Assembly: GCF_001571385.1 (NCBI RefSeq)
Contig: NZ_BCNW01000001.1
Coordinates: 1,240,001-1,304,000 of the forward strand
Direction: 5' to 3'
Source of the DNA: Methanofollis ethanolicus
Lineage (GTDB): Archaea > Halobacteriota > Methanomicrobia > Methanomicrobiales > Methanofollaceae
DNA length: 64,000 nucleotides
Part shown: positions 40,842 to 48,879 of the stretch, piece after piece
How positions within the stretch are numbered: position 1 is the stretch's first letter
Layout: each line of letters starts with the position of its first letter
Made by a program: the position numbers and the translations under genes
The notes under the pieces: model-generated
What the model saw: only the letters and a program-made list of their open reading frames with translations
What the model was told of the DNA's origin: nothing
The model's database searches: none

Positions 40842-41507
40842 TTAATTCCTGTCCTGTGCAACCCAATGATCATACTGGTGCTTCCAGACATCTTTGTTGG
40901 CGAAGACCAGTGCTTTCATCCCTGCCGCCATCTCGGCGTGGAGTGCCTCCTGTTCAGGGTACGTGCGGCAGTCCGTGATCGCCGCGGCAAGGTTCTTCCC
41001 GAGCGCAAAGGCCTCTTTCTCGGTAGCGGCAAAGGCCTCAGGGCCTGCGACCATCACCGCGGCCACCGCGCCGACCGTGTCGGCCCCGAGGATCTGGAGG
41101 ACGTGGTTCAGGTACGTCGCAATATCGTCGGCACCGGCCCCCCCGGCGGTCGCAACGGCGCACCCATACTTCCCGGCAAAGAACTGGCAGTGGACGGCGT
41201 CGGCCATCCGGTCGAAGACCGCCTTCATCTGCGCGGAGACGTTGTCGATATAGTTTGGCGAACCGAAGACTATCCCGTCGGCTTCGAGCATCTTTTCGTA
41301 GAGGGCTGCAAAGTCGTCCTGCTTCGGGCACTCGCCCGTCTGATAGCAGAGGGTGCATGCACTGCATGGCCTGATCCTGAGGGCTGCGGCGTCGATGAAC
41401 TCGATCTCTGCCCCGGCCTCTCGCGCACCGCAGAGCACGGCATCGACAAGGCGTCCGGTCATGCTCTCCTGCCCGCGAGGGCTCCCATTGATTCCCAGTA
41501 TTTTCAT
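40842..41507 (-). CDS. Iron-sulfur flavoprotein (NADPH-dependent FMN reductase fold)
   Basis: 221 residues. Starts MKILGINGSPRG (FMN phosphate loop), then the compact cysteine motif CSACTLCYQTGEC (Cx2Cx2Cx5C) typical of methanogen iron-sulfur flavoproteins, and GIVFGSPNYIDNVSAQMKAVFDRM. These proteins carry FMN and a [4Fe-4S] cluster and take electrons from ferredoxin; some reduce O2 or peroxide. The frame extends to 41555, but MKILGING at 41507 is the family start. Confidence 0.9.
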   Translation of the reverse strand: MKILGINGSPRGQESMTGRLVDAVLCGAREAGAEIEFIDAAALRIRPCSACTLCYQTGECPKQDDFAALYEKMLEADGIVFGSPNYIDNVSAQMKAVFDRMADAVHCQFFAGKYGCAVATAGGAGADDIATYLNHVLQILGADTVGAVAAVMVAGPEAFAATEKEAFALGKNLAAAITDCRTYPEQEALHAEMAAGMKALVFANKDVWKHQYDHWVAQDRN

Positions 41508-41665
41508 ACTTCTCTCAGCAAAAGATCGTACCCGAAGCCCTTGAGCATTTCGCATGTACGGTGCCGGATTTTATCTGCCTGCCACTATTATGAATTGGTC
41601 AATGTTATGAGACATATTTTGGGATTCCACACTCAGTTACATAATTTGAGAACGATGCATGGATA

Positions 41666-41671
41666 TTTATA
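41666..41671 (+). promoter_or_regulatory. TATA box of the small zinc-ribbon gene
   Basis: TTTATA within GGATATTTATACTG. A start site about 25 bases on would lie near 41693, leaving about 29 bases of leader before the ATG at 41722. It rules out the longer in-frame starts at 41659. Confidence 0.55.
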
Positions 41672-41721
41672 CTGCCGGCCCTAACATATGCATGCAGCGT
41701 CAAAACTGCATAGGTAACATA

Positions 41722-41898
41722 ATGTACGGCAACAGAGTAGGTGGCCCGAGGGACAACTTCTCCCGCGGTCCCCGTGAGATGTTCAAGGCAGTCTGTTCAG
41801 ACTGCGGTAAGGAATGCGAAGTACCCTTCAAGCCGACTGAAGGAAGACCTGTGTACTGCCGGGATTGCCTCCCCAAGCACAGAAAGCCCAGATTCTAA
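41722..41898 (+). CDS. Small CxxC zinc-binding protein
   Basis: 58 residues from MYGNRVGGP, with SRGPREMFKAVCSDCGKECEVPFKP and CRDC, two CxxC pairs that form a zinc ribbon, and a basic tail (KHRKPRF). Similar proteins are abundant in methanogens and their function is unknown; RNA binding is a guess from the basic ends. The start is set by the TATA box at 41666 and an AGGTAAC ribosome site. It is the last gene before the mcr promoter region. Confidence 0.75.
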   Translation: MYGNRVGGPRDNFSRGPREMFKAVCSDCGKECEVPFKPTEGRPVYCRDCLPKHRKPRF

Positions 41899-42429
41899 AC
41901 ATTTTAAACATTTTTTCCTTTCATTTTTTCTGCATCGTCCACCGCCATCGTCAGGATCGTTTGTATCGTCAGGTGCCTGTTCTGGATCACAGTCTAGGAG
42001 TCCACGCTATCTCCCTCATGGCCCCGGCAATCCGGCGCCACACCTCCGAAAGGTCATTATATCATATCGTCCCATTTTAAAGGCAGTTCTTCTCCCTTGA
42101 TAGGATTGAGCCCATTTAAACGCCCGCCCGCCTCCCGAATGACCCGGTTCCGATCATGATGGCAATCTCCGGGATCGCGTAATATTATAGATAAATATTA
42201 TCCTATGATAATTAATTTACTTTTATTCCTATTTTGTATCTAAAAATGAACCTATGAAAAAGCCTATCTAGATTGAAATCGGATATATTTGATGTATATC
42301 TATATTGGCCACCAAGATGACCTCAAATTAATATTACTTAATTATAATATTCTATTTTAATGTATGACACAATGTTAATTTACTAAAAAAAATTAGGAAC
42401 GTTTATATGCGCCTTCCAGAAAAGATATA
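41899..42429. promoter_or_regulatory. A+T-rich region upstream of the mcr operon
   Basis: About 530 bases without a gene. From about 42170 to 42410 the DNA is very A+T-rich (many TAAT, TATA and AAAA tracts), in contrast to about 60% G+C around. The TATA box proper is likely TTTATATG at 42402-42409. It probably serves as a strong promoter with upstream elements. Confidence 0.5.
42402..42409 (+). promoter_or_regulatory. TATA box of the mcr operon
   Basis: TTTATATG just after AACG. A start site 22-27 bases further on falls at about 42428-42434, that is on or beside the ATG of the leader ORF at 42430. Confidence 0.5.
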
Positions 42430-42540
42430 ATGTCCCTATTCGGGGCTTGCAGTAGAGACTCTGGAGAGTTGCATCTGAAAAACCGGGTGAAATTCTCCAT
42501 GAAGAAACATTCCTGCACAAAGGGTAAAAGGATGAACTGA
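42430..42540 (+). CDS. Leader ORF (36 codons) before mcrB
   Basis: ATG at 42430 opens a 36-codon frame ending in TGA at 42538-42540, one base before the mcrB ATG at 42542. The peptide starts MSLFGACSRDS and ends with a basic tail. Its start lies where transcription from the TATA box should begin, so it could be a leaderless uORF that couples or attenuates mcrB translation. It may also be a chance frame in a structured 5' leader; no conservation could be checked. Confidence 0.35.
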   Translation: MSLFGACSRDSGELHLKNRVKFSMKKHSCTKGKRMN

Positions 42541-42541
42541 T

Positions 42542-43858
42542 ATGGCAGCATATTCAGAAACAATCGATCTCTATTCAGATGACGGTAAGCTGCTGAAAAG
42601 CGGCGTTACCCTCGACAAGATCAGCCCGCTGGTGAACCCGGCGACCAGCAAGATCATCGACCTGACTAAGAGAACGATTAATGTCAACCTTGGGGGCATA
42701 GAGCAGGCTCTCAAGATTGGAAAGCTCGGTAAGGGCAAGATCAGGGGACGCGAACTGAACCTCCCGATTATGGAGAACAAGGACGCCATCGTTGCCAGGA
42801 TCAAGGAAATGGTCCAGGTCGAGGAGGGTGACGACACCAACATCCTCGAGTTCAACAAGGGCAACCTCCTTCTCGTCGAGGTTCCGAAGAAGCGTCTCGT
42901 GAACGCCGCCACGTACGACGCAGCGATCACCGCCGTTGCCGCAGCGACCACCTACGCGATCGTCGACCAGTTCAACATCGACGCCTTCAACGCCTCCACG
43001 GTCAAGGCCGCCTGCTGGGGCGCCTACCCGCACACCATGGACATGCAGGGTGCTCTTGTCACCTCCATCCTGTCCATTCCGCAGAACAACGAAGGCATCG
43101 GCTTTGCTCTCCGTAACGTCCCGGTCAACCACTTCGTCATGATGACCGGCAGAAACTCCCTCCAGGGCGCCGCCCTTGCGTCGACCCTCGAGACCGCCGG
43201 TGAGTTCGAGATGGGCCAGGCAATCGGCGCATTCGAGCGCAACCAGCTCCTCTGCTACGCCTACCAGGGCCTCAACGCCAACAACATGGTCTACGACCTT
43301 GTCAAGGCAAACGGCGAGACTGGCACAGTCGGTTCCGTCGTCCAGTCCCTCGTCGAGCGTGCGATCGAGGACAAGGTCATTGCACCGGGCAAGAAGGGCG
43401 GGTACTTCCAGTTCTACGACACCAAGGATCCGATGCTCTGGAACGCCTACGTCTCTGCCGGCACCCTTGCAGCCACCATCGTCAACTGTGGTGCAGGCCG
43501 GTTCGCCCAGGCAGTCTCCTCGACCCTGCTGTACTTCAACGACCTCATCGAACACGAGACCGGCCTGCCGTCCTCCGACTTCGGCCGCATGATGGGTACC
43601 GCCGTTGGTTTCTCCTTCTTCAGCCACTCGATCTACGGTGGCGGCGGTCCGGGCATCTTCAACGGCAACCACGTCGTGACCCGCCACGCCAACGGCGTTG
43701 CGATCCCGTGTGTGGTCGCCGCAGCCTCCCTCGATGCGGGCACCCAGATGTTCGCACCTGAAGGCACGTCCAAGATGATGGGCGAGACCTACGGCAAGAT
43801 CGACGTCTTCAACAAGCCAATAGACCAGATCGCCAAGGGCGTGGATCTGATTGCCTGA
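42542..43858 (+). CDS. mcrB: Methyl-coenzyme M reductase, beta subunit
   Basis: 438 residues, full length for McrB. The N-terminus AYSETIDLYSDDGKLLKSGVTLDKISPLVNP and the ALRNVPVNHFVMMTGRNSLQGAALAS and GGGGPGIFNGNHVVTRHANG segments are typical. It is one of two of each of alpha, beta and gamma subunits in the hexameric enzyme that makes methane from methyl-coenzyme M and coenzyme B with F430. It is the first gene of the mcrBDGA operon; the mcrD start overlaps its stop. Confidence 0.98.
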   Translation: MAAYSETIDLYSDDGKLLKSGVTLDKISPLVNPATSKIIDLTKRTINVNLGGIEQALKIGKLGKGKIRGRELNLPIMENKDAIVARIKEMVQVEEGDDTNILEFNKGNLLLVEVPKKRLVNAATYDAAITAVAAATTYAIVDQFNIDAFNASTVKAACWGAYPHTMDMQGALVTSILSIPQNNEGIGFALRNVPVNHFVMMTGRNSLQGAALASTLETAGEFEMGQAIGAFERNQLLCYAYQGLNANNMVYDLVKANGETGTVGSVVQSLVERAIEDKVIAPGKKGGYFQFYDTKDPMLWNAYVSAGTLAATIVNCGAGRFAQAVSSTLLYFNDLIEHETGLPSSDFGRMMGTAVGFSFFSHSIYGGGGPGIFNGNHVVTRHANGVAIPCVVAAASLDAGTQMFAPEGTSKMMGETYGKIDVFNKPIDQIAKGVDLIA

Positions 43859-44378
43859 GTCAGCCTTCCCCCAGTGCAGGATCGTTCCCCTCCGTCTCCT
43901 GTCGCCCCAGACGACAGAAGGCCTGCTGAGCCAGGTCGCGAGGGTTCCGGGAATCCGCCGGATCGTGATCAACGGTCCCGGCCTCCCGGCCATTATCCCG
44001 TACGGCCCGGCCCGTGGTCAGGCCAATCCCAATACCAACAGGCGGACGATCCAGGTCTGTGGCGCCGAATTCGAGATGAAGATCCAGACCGGCACGGTCA
44101 CCCTTGAAGTCGAAGACGACGAGGTGATCGCAGCAGTGCAGGCGATGTGCGACGAGTTCTTCACTGAAATCCCGTACACCCTCCAGAAAGGCCGGTTCAT
44201 GAAGAGCACTCCGACCCTTGTGGACTATGCAAAATATGGTCCCGAGACAAACGAACTCGTCATCGGACTCGTCGATCCCAGAAAGAAAGACGAACCGATC
44301 ATCATCCCGATTCCCACCCGCCCGGAGCAGGGGGAAGACTGTCAGGATATCTCCAGACAGAATATACACCAGATTTAA
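43851..44378 (+). CDS. mcrD: Methyl-coenzyme M reductase operon protein D
   Basis: 175 residues. It matches McrD through PQCRIVPLRLLSPQTTEGLLSQVARVPGIRRIVINGPGLP and the C-terminal FMKSTPTLVDYAKYGP. McrD is an assembly/chaperone factor that holds apo-MCR during F430 insertion. It starts with TTG at 43851, 8 bases inside mcrB, so translation is coupled. Confidence 0.95.
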   Translation: MPESAFPQCRIVPLRLLSPQTTEGLLSQVARVPGIRRIVINGPGLPAIIPYGPARGQANPNTNRRTIQVCGAEFEMKIQTGTVTLEVEDDEVIAAVQAMCDEFFTEIPYTLQKGRFMKSTPTLVDYAKYGPETNELVIGLVDPRKKDEPIIIPIPTRPEQGEDCQDISRQNIHQI

Positions 44379-44395
44379 CCGATTGAGGTGACAAA

Positions 44396-45160
44396 ATGGC
44401 ATACACTCCACAGTATGGTCCGGGAACTTCTATCGTTGCCCAGAACAGGCGCAACCAGATGAATCCCAACTACAAACTCGAAAAACTCCGTGAGGTCACT
44501 GACGAGGACGTCGTCCTGGTCCTCGGCCACCGCGCACCCGGTGCGGCTTACCCGAGCGCCCACCCGCCCCTGGCCGAACAGCAGGAACCCGCAGACCCGA
44601 TGCGCAAGCTTGTCAAGCCCACTGAGGGCGCAAAGGCCGGCGACCGTGTCAGGTACGTCCAGTTTGCGGACTCGATGTTCAACGCCCCGTCCCAGCCGTA
44701 CCAGCGGACCTACGCAGAAATGTACCGCTTCCGCGCCATCGACCCCGGCACCCTCTCTGGTCGCCAGATCGTCGAGTGCCGCGAGCGCGACCTCGACCAG
44801 TACGCAAAGACCCTGATCGAGACCGAGATGTTCGACCCCGCCCTCGTCAGCATGCGTGGTGCGACCGTGCACGGCCACTCCCTCCGTCTTGCAGAGGACG
44901 GCATGATGTTCGACGCCCTTCAGCGCTGCGTTCTTGGTGAGGACGGCGTTGTCCGGTACGTGAAGGACCAGGTCGGCGTTCCCCTTGACCGTGCGGTCGA
45001 GGTCGGCAAGCCGATGGACGCAAAGTGGCTCAAGGAGCACAGCACGATCTTCCACTCCCTTGTCGGAACTGCGCTCCGTGAAGACCCCGAGTACATCGAA
45101 TACCTCCAGCGCATCCACACGCTGAGGACCAAATACGGTTTCATGCCCAAGGAGGAGTGA
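44396..45160 (+). CDS. mcrG: Methyl-coenzyme M reductase, gamma subunit
   Basis: 254 residues. It starts AYTPQYGPGTSIVAQNRRNQMNPNYKLEKLREVTDEDVVLVLGHRAPGAAYPSAHPPLAEQ, which is McrG, and has RVRYVQFADSMFNAPSQPYQRTY with residues near the active site. The gene follows mcrD by 17 bases; mcrC, often between D and G in other orders, is absent here. Confidence 0.98.
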   Translation: MAYTPQYGPGTSIVAQNRRNQMNPNYKLEKLREVTDEDVVLVLGHRAPGAAYPSAHPPLAEQQEPADPMRKLVKPTEGAKAGDRVRYVQFADSMFNAPSQPYQRTYAEMYRFRAIDPGTLSGRQIVECRERDLDQYAKTLIETEMFDPALVSMRGATVHGHSLRLAEDGMMFDALQRCVLGEDGVVRYVKDQVGVPLDRAVEVGKPMDAKWLKEHSTIFHSLVGTALREDPEYIEYLQRIHTLRTKYGFMPKEE

Positions 45161-45166
45161 ATAGCG

Positions 45167-46873
45167 ATGGCAAAGATTGAGAGAGCACAGAAACTGTTCC
45201 TGAAGGCACTCAAGGAGAAGTTCCAGGGACAGGATGTGCAGTCTGAGAAGACTGAGTTCTATAACTTCAATGGCGTTCGCCAGTCCCCGAGAAAGTGCGA
45301 GTTCATGAAGGAGTCCCGCGCCGTCGAGATGCAGCGTGGTATCTCCATGTACGACCCCGAGCGCTGCCACCTTGGCGGTATCCCGATGGGCCAGCGCCAG
45401 CTGATGACCTACGAGGTCTCCGGCACCGGCGTCTTCGTCGAGGGCGACGACCTGCACTTCGTCAACAACGCTGCCATGCAGCAGATGTGGGACGAGATCC
45501 GCCGGACTGTTATCGTCGGCATGGACATGGCCCACGCCACCCTGCAGAAGCGTCTGGGCAAGGAAGTCACCCCTGAGACGATCAACGAGTACCTCCACAT
45601 CCTCAACCACGCGATGCCCGGCGGCGCAGTCGTCCAGGAACACATGGTCGAGACTCACCCGGCCCTCACCGACGACTGCTACGTGAAGGTCTTCACCGGC
45701 GACGACGAACTCGCCGACGACATCGAGCCCCAGTTCCTCATCAACATCGAGAAGCTCTTCCCGAAGAAGCAGGCCGAGGACCTCAAGGCCGAGGTCGGCA
45801 AGTCGATGTTCCAGGCAATCCACATCCCGTCCATCGTCTCCAGGACGTGCGACGGCGGTACGACCTCCCGCTGGTCTGCAATGCAGATCGGTATGTCCTT
45901 CATCGCTGCATACCGCATGTGCGCCGGTGAAGCGGCAGTCGCCGACCTCTCCTTCGCTGCAAAGCACGCCGGCGTCATCCAGATGGCATCCATCCTCCCG
46001 GCCCGCCGTGCACGCGGTCCGAACGAGCCCGGCGGCATCAAGTTCGGCCACTTCGCCGATATGATCCAGACCGACCGCAAGTACCCGAACGACCCGGCCA
46101 AGGCATCCCTCGAAGTCGTCGGTGCAGGCTGCATGCTCTTCGACCAGATCTGGCTCGGGTCCTACATGTCCGGCGGTGTCGGTTTCACCCAGTACGCGAC
46201 CGCCGCGTACACCGACAACATCCTCGATGAGTTCACCTACTACGGCATGGACTACATCAAGGACAAGTACAACGTCGACTGGAGAAACCCGTCCGCAGAT
46301 GACAAGGTCAAGCCGACTCAGGACGTCGTCAACGACATCGCTACCGAGGTCACCCTCAACGCCCTCGAGCAGTACGAGCAGTTCCCGACCATGATGGAAG
46401 ACCACTTCGGCGGTTCCCAGCGCGCCGGTGTCATGGCAGCAGCCTCCGGTCTCTCCACCTCGATTGCAACCGGCAACTCCAACGCCGGTCTCAATGGCTG
46501 GTACCTTTCCATGATCATCCACAAGGATGCATGGTCCAGGCTCGGCTTCTTCGGCTACGACTTGCAGGACCAGTGCGGCTCGGCAAACTCCCTCTCCATG
46601 GAGCCCGACCGCGGTCTGATGGGCGAACTCCGTGGCCCGAACTACCCGAACTACGCCATGAACGTCGGTCACCAGGGCGAGTACTCCGCTATCGTCGCCG
46701 GTTCCCACTACGGCCGCGGCGATGCGTTCTGCCTCGAGCCCCTGATCAAGATCACCTTCGCCGACCCGTCCCTGAAGTTCGACTTCGCCGAACCCAGGCG
46801 CGAGTTTGCAAAGGGTGCGATCCGCGAGTTCATGCCCGCGGGCGAGCGCTCCCTGATCATCCCGGCCAGGTAA
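45167..46873 (+). CDS. mcrA: Methyl-coenzyme M reductase, alpha subunit
   Basis: 568 residues, normal McrA length. The F430/substrate region contains [17 protein letters not shown] (commonly used as the mcrA marker site) and [24 protein letters not shown]. The [13 protein letters not shown] segment holds the glycine that becomes thioglycine. Residues for 1-methylhistidine and 5-methylarginine lie in the flanks (not checked by number). It is the catalytic core of methanogenesis and the last gene of the operon, with an oligo-T terminator after it. Confidence 0.99.
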   Translation: MAKIERAQKLFLKALKEKFQGQDVQSEKTEFYNFNGVRQSPRKCEFMKESRAVEMQRGISMYDPERCHLGGIPMGQRQLMTYEVSGTGVFVEGDDLHFVNNAAMQQMWDEIRRTVIVGMDMAHATLQKRLGKEVTPETINEYLHILNHAMPGGAVVQEHMVETHPALTDDCYVKVFTGDDELADDIEPQFLINIEKLFPKKQAEDLKAEVGKSMFQAIHIPSIVSRTCDGGTTSRWSAMQIGMSFIAAYRMCAGEAAVADLSFAAKHAGVIQMASILPARRARGPNEPGGIKFGHFADMIQTDRKYPNDPAKASLEVVGAGCMLFDQIWLGSYMSGGVGFTQYATAAYTDNILDEFTYYGMDYIKDKYNVDWRNPSADDKVKPTQDVVNDIATEVTLNALEQYEQFPTMMEDHFGGSQRAGVMAAASGLSTSIATGNSNAGLNGWYLSMIIHKDAWSRLGFFGYDLQDQCGSANSLSMEPDRGLMGELRGPNYPNYAMNVGHQGEYSAIVAGSHYGRGDAFCLEPLIKITFADPSLKFDFAEPRREFAKGAIREFMPAGERSLIIPAR

Positions 46874-46888
46874 GATCCTTACCCTGCC

Positions 46889-46896
46889 TTTTTTTT
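46889..46896 (+). terminator. Oligo-T terminator of the mcr operon
   Basis: Eight T residues lie 15 bases after the mcrA stop codon. Confidence 0.55.
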
Positions 46897-47070
46897 GCAC
46901 GTCCCTCTGCAAAATACACAATTGTGATCTGTGCCATACACTCTTCCGCACATACCGTGCGTGAAGCGCCATTCACGTACGCCGGGTTTGTGGCCTGATT
47001 CGATAGACAATATCACCTCAAATTCATCTATTTTTTTTATAGATTGGCACCAGAAAGAAAAGGGAAGAGT

Positions 47071-47760
47071 ATGAAGCAGACTTTACCTACATCCCGCCTT
47101 GCCGCCGATGCAAAAAAAATGGGTATCGACCTCTTCGGCGTGGCGGCGGCCGAAGGATTTTTAGACCCGGCATATCTCGGGAAGCGCCCGCAGGATGTTT
47201 TTCCCGGCCTCGCCTCCGTCGTTGTCATCGGCGTGACAGTGCCTAAGGGGGCTTTCAAACCCCTTCCCCGGGGCAGGGCACAATACACAAACACCCTGAT
47301 GGCCGGGACTGCAACCCTCCGCGTCGCTGCCTTCGCTCTGGCCCGGAGCCTCGAAGATGAGGGATATGATGCGGCGATCGTCCCGTGCGAGGGGAGCGAG
47401 TTCGGGTACTGGTATGCCGACAGGAAGACGCTGATGGCCGACCTGTCGATAAAATATGCTGCATGGCGTGCCGGCCTCGGATCTTTCGGAAAGAACCACC
47501 TTCTGATCACGGACAGGTTCGGGCCCAGGGTGAGACTGGCCGCGGTCCTCACCGACGCACCTCTCGATCCCGGTCATCCGAAAGGCGGCCTCCTTTCAGA
47601 CCGGTGTGCAGGGTGCACGCGGTGCATCGAAGCCTGTCCTGTGGGGGCGATCACCCCCGATGGCATAGACCGTCAGGCGTGTGCCGCGTATATGTTCGGC
47701 GATCTCGGCGGGTTGCGGTGCGGCATGTGCATCAGGGCATGCCCCCTTGTGGAAAGATAA
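47071..47760 (+). CDS. 4Fe-4S ferredoxin-type protein, QueG-like
   Basis: 229 residues. The N-terminal half resembles the corrinoid-binding fold of epoxyqueuosine reductase QueG (AKKMGIDLFGVAAAE, SVVVIGVTVPKGAF, WRAGLGSFGKNHLLITDRFGPRVRLAAVLTDAPL). The C-terminus carries two cluster motifs, CAGCTRCIEACPVGAI and CGMCIRACP. It is likely a redox protein, but true QueG is larger. The start has a GGGAAGAG site. It is downstream of mcrA, but a 197-base gap and a terminator indicate its own promoter. Confidence 0.8.
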   Translation: MKQTLPTSRLAADAKKMGIDLFGVAAAEGFLDPAYLGKRPQDVFPGLASVVVIGVTVPKGAFKPLPRGRAQYTNTLMAGTATLRVAAFALARSLEDEGYDAAIVPCEGSEFGYWYADRKTLMADLSIKYAAWRAGLGSFGKNHLLITDRFGPRVRLAAVLTDAPLDPGHPKGGLLSDRCAGCTRCIEACPVGAITPDGIDRQACAAYMFGDLGGLRCGMCIRACPLVER

Positions 47761-48308
47761 TACGCGGGCTGAAGATCCGGCGGAAAGCGGTGGGGTCCTG
47801 CAGTTCGTCATGCGATCGGGGAAGAGATCGATCTGAGACCGAGGTATTACCATGAGGTCATCCCAAAACTGATCCGAACCCTCATGCACGCCGATGAAAG
47901 GACTCAATTCGGTTCTGAAAATCCTGTTCTGGTGTCTTGTCCGGGGGGTTTCACCCTCCGATCCCCCCATCATTGCGATAGGGGGTGGATGGCAATCTCC
48001 TTCATCAGGATCTCTGGTCTCTCTTCCCCGACCCTATCCTGTTTCGGGGGTCCGGGGGCGTCAGTCCCCCGGCAGAGAGGTCGGGGAAGGCGGTGGTTTC
48101 GCACTATGCTTCAGGGAATTCGGGAAGACATCGACCCGATCATGAGATTTTCTCCCGAGGTCAGCATGCGGGGAAAGGGGAATGAACGAGAGTTTTGGGA
48201 TATGCTCCACAAAAAAACAATTTTCATCGCGTATGCTTGAGTCCCGGAGGACTCATGCCCATTCAACAGGGCCGGGAAAACAACACGTCTGACAGAGGCA
48301 GGAGGGGT
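47761..48308. other. Gene-free region holding MITE family A copy 1
   Basis: No gene seen. The 47854-48207 element occupies most of it; the remainder (48208-48308) has the block that recurs at 27653-27671. Confidence 0.6.
47854..48207 (+). repeat. MITE-like element family A, copy 1
   Basis: 354 bp with terminal inverted repeats GAGGTCATCCCAAAACT (left, 47854-47870) and AGTTTTGGGATATGCTC (right, 48191-48207). The interior carries no protein-like frame and includes the G-run/C-run palindrome GGGGGTCCGGGGGC. It matches the element at 51504-51860 in reversed orientation over most of its length. Confidence 0.8.
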
Positions 48309-48797
48309 TCAGGTCCCCTCGAAGGCCTCCATCACCATTCCCTGGTAGTCCTCGCCGTGCTCCGCGTAATGGCGGTTCACCTCGGCGATCCCCACAGGGT
48401 CGCCAAGTTTAAGCAGCGCCGCCGCTGTCAGGACGCGGCAGCAGACCGACTGTTCCCGGCGAAGGAGGTCGATCAGGTGCGGCACGGCTTTCTGATCTCC
48501 GATATTGGCAAGGGCCCAGATGGCAGGGTCCGTGACACCGTCGCCGCCGCTGCCGGTGGCGACTGTGATCAGCGGGTCCACGGCGTTTTGTCCCATGCGG
48601 GCAAGCGCCATCGCCGCCCTCCAGCGTCCGGCGCCCGTTCCCTCCCTGAGGGACGCAACCAGCGGGCCGACGGCCTCATCGCCAACCGCCCGGAGGTCGT
48701 TCATCGCCCGGAGACTGCTGGCGATATCACCGTTCTGCACGACATCCAGCAGTCCGGCCAGATCCATTCTGGTCTTTCCTTCTGTGTTGTGTTCCAT
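48309..48797 (-). CDS. HEAT-repeat (PBS lyase-type) protein
   Basis: 162 residues. Tandem HEAT-like helix pairs are visible: AVGDEAVGPLVASLREGTGAGRWRAAMALARMGQNAVDPLI, then VTDPAIWALANIGDQKAVPHLIDLLRREQSVCCRVLTAAALLKLGDP. Such proteins mediate protein-protein contacts; some relate to phycobilin lyases but not in methanogens. The ATG at 48797 has GGGGGTG upstream; a Met at residue 11 is possible. The next upstream gene is the PAS regulator on the same strand. Confidence 0.8.
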   Translation of the reverse strand: MEHNTEGKTRMDLAGLLDVVQNGDIASSLRAMNDLRAVGDEAVGPLVASLREGTGAGRWRAAMALARMGQNAVDPLITVATGSGGDGVTDPAIWALANIGDQKAVPHLIDLLRREQSVCCRVLTAAALLKLGDPVGIAEVNRHYAEHGEDYQGMVMEAFEGT

Positions 48798-48879
48798 TGC
48801 GGCACCCCCCTATGCCACGGCAGACCCTTCGCCCCCGGAACACATAGAGATTTACGAACCCGTTGTGCATGGCATAGAT

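Noticed and set aside
44375-46972. 865-codon antisense frame across mcrG and mcrA
   Set aside because: It is the shadow of highly G+C-rich, third-position-biased mcr genes. It has no family-like sequence or ribosome site, while the sense genes are certain.
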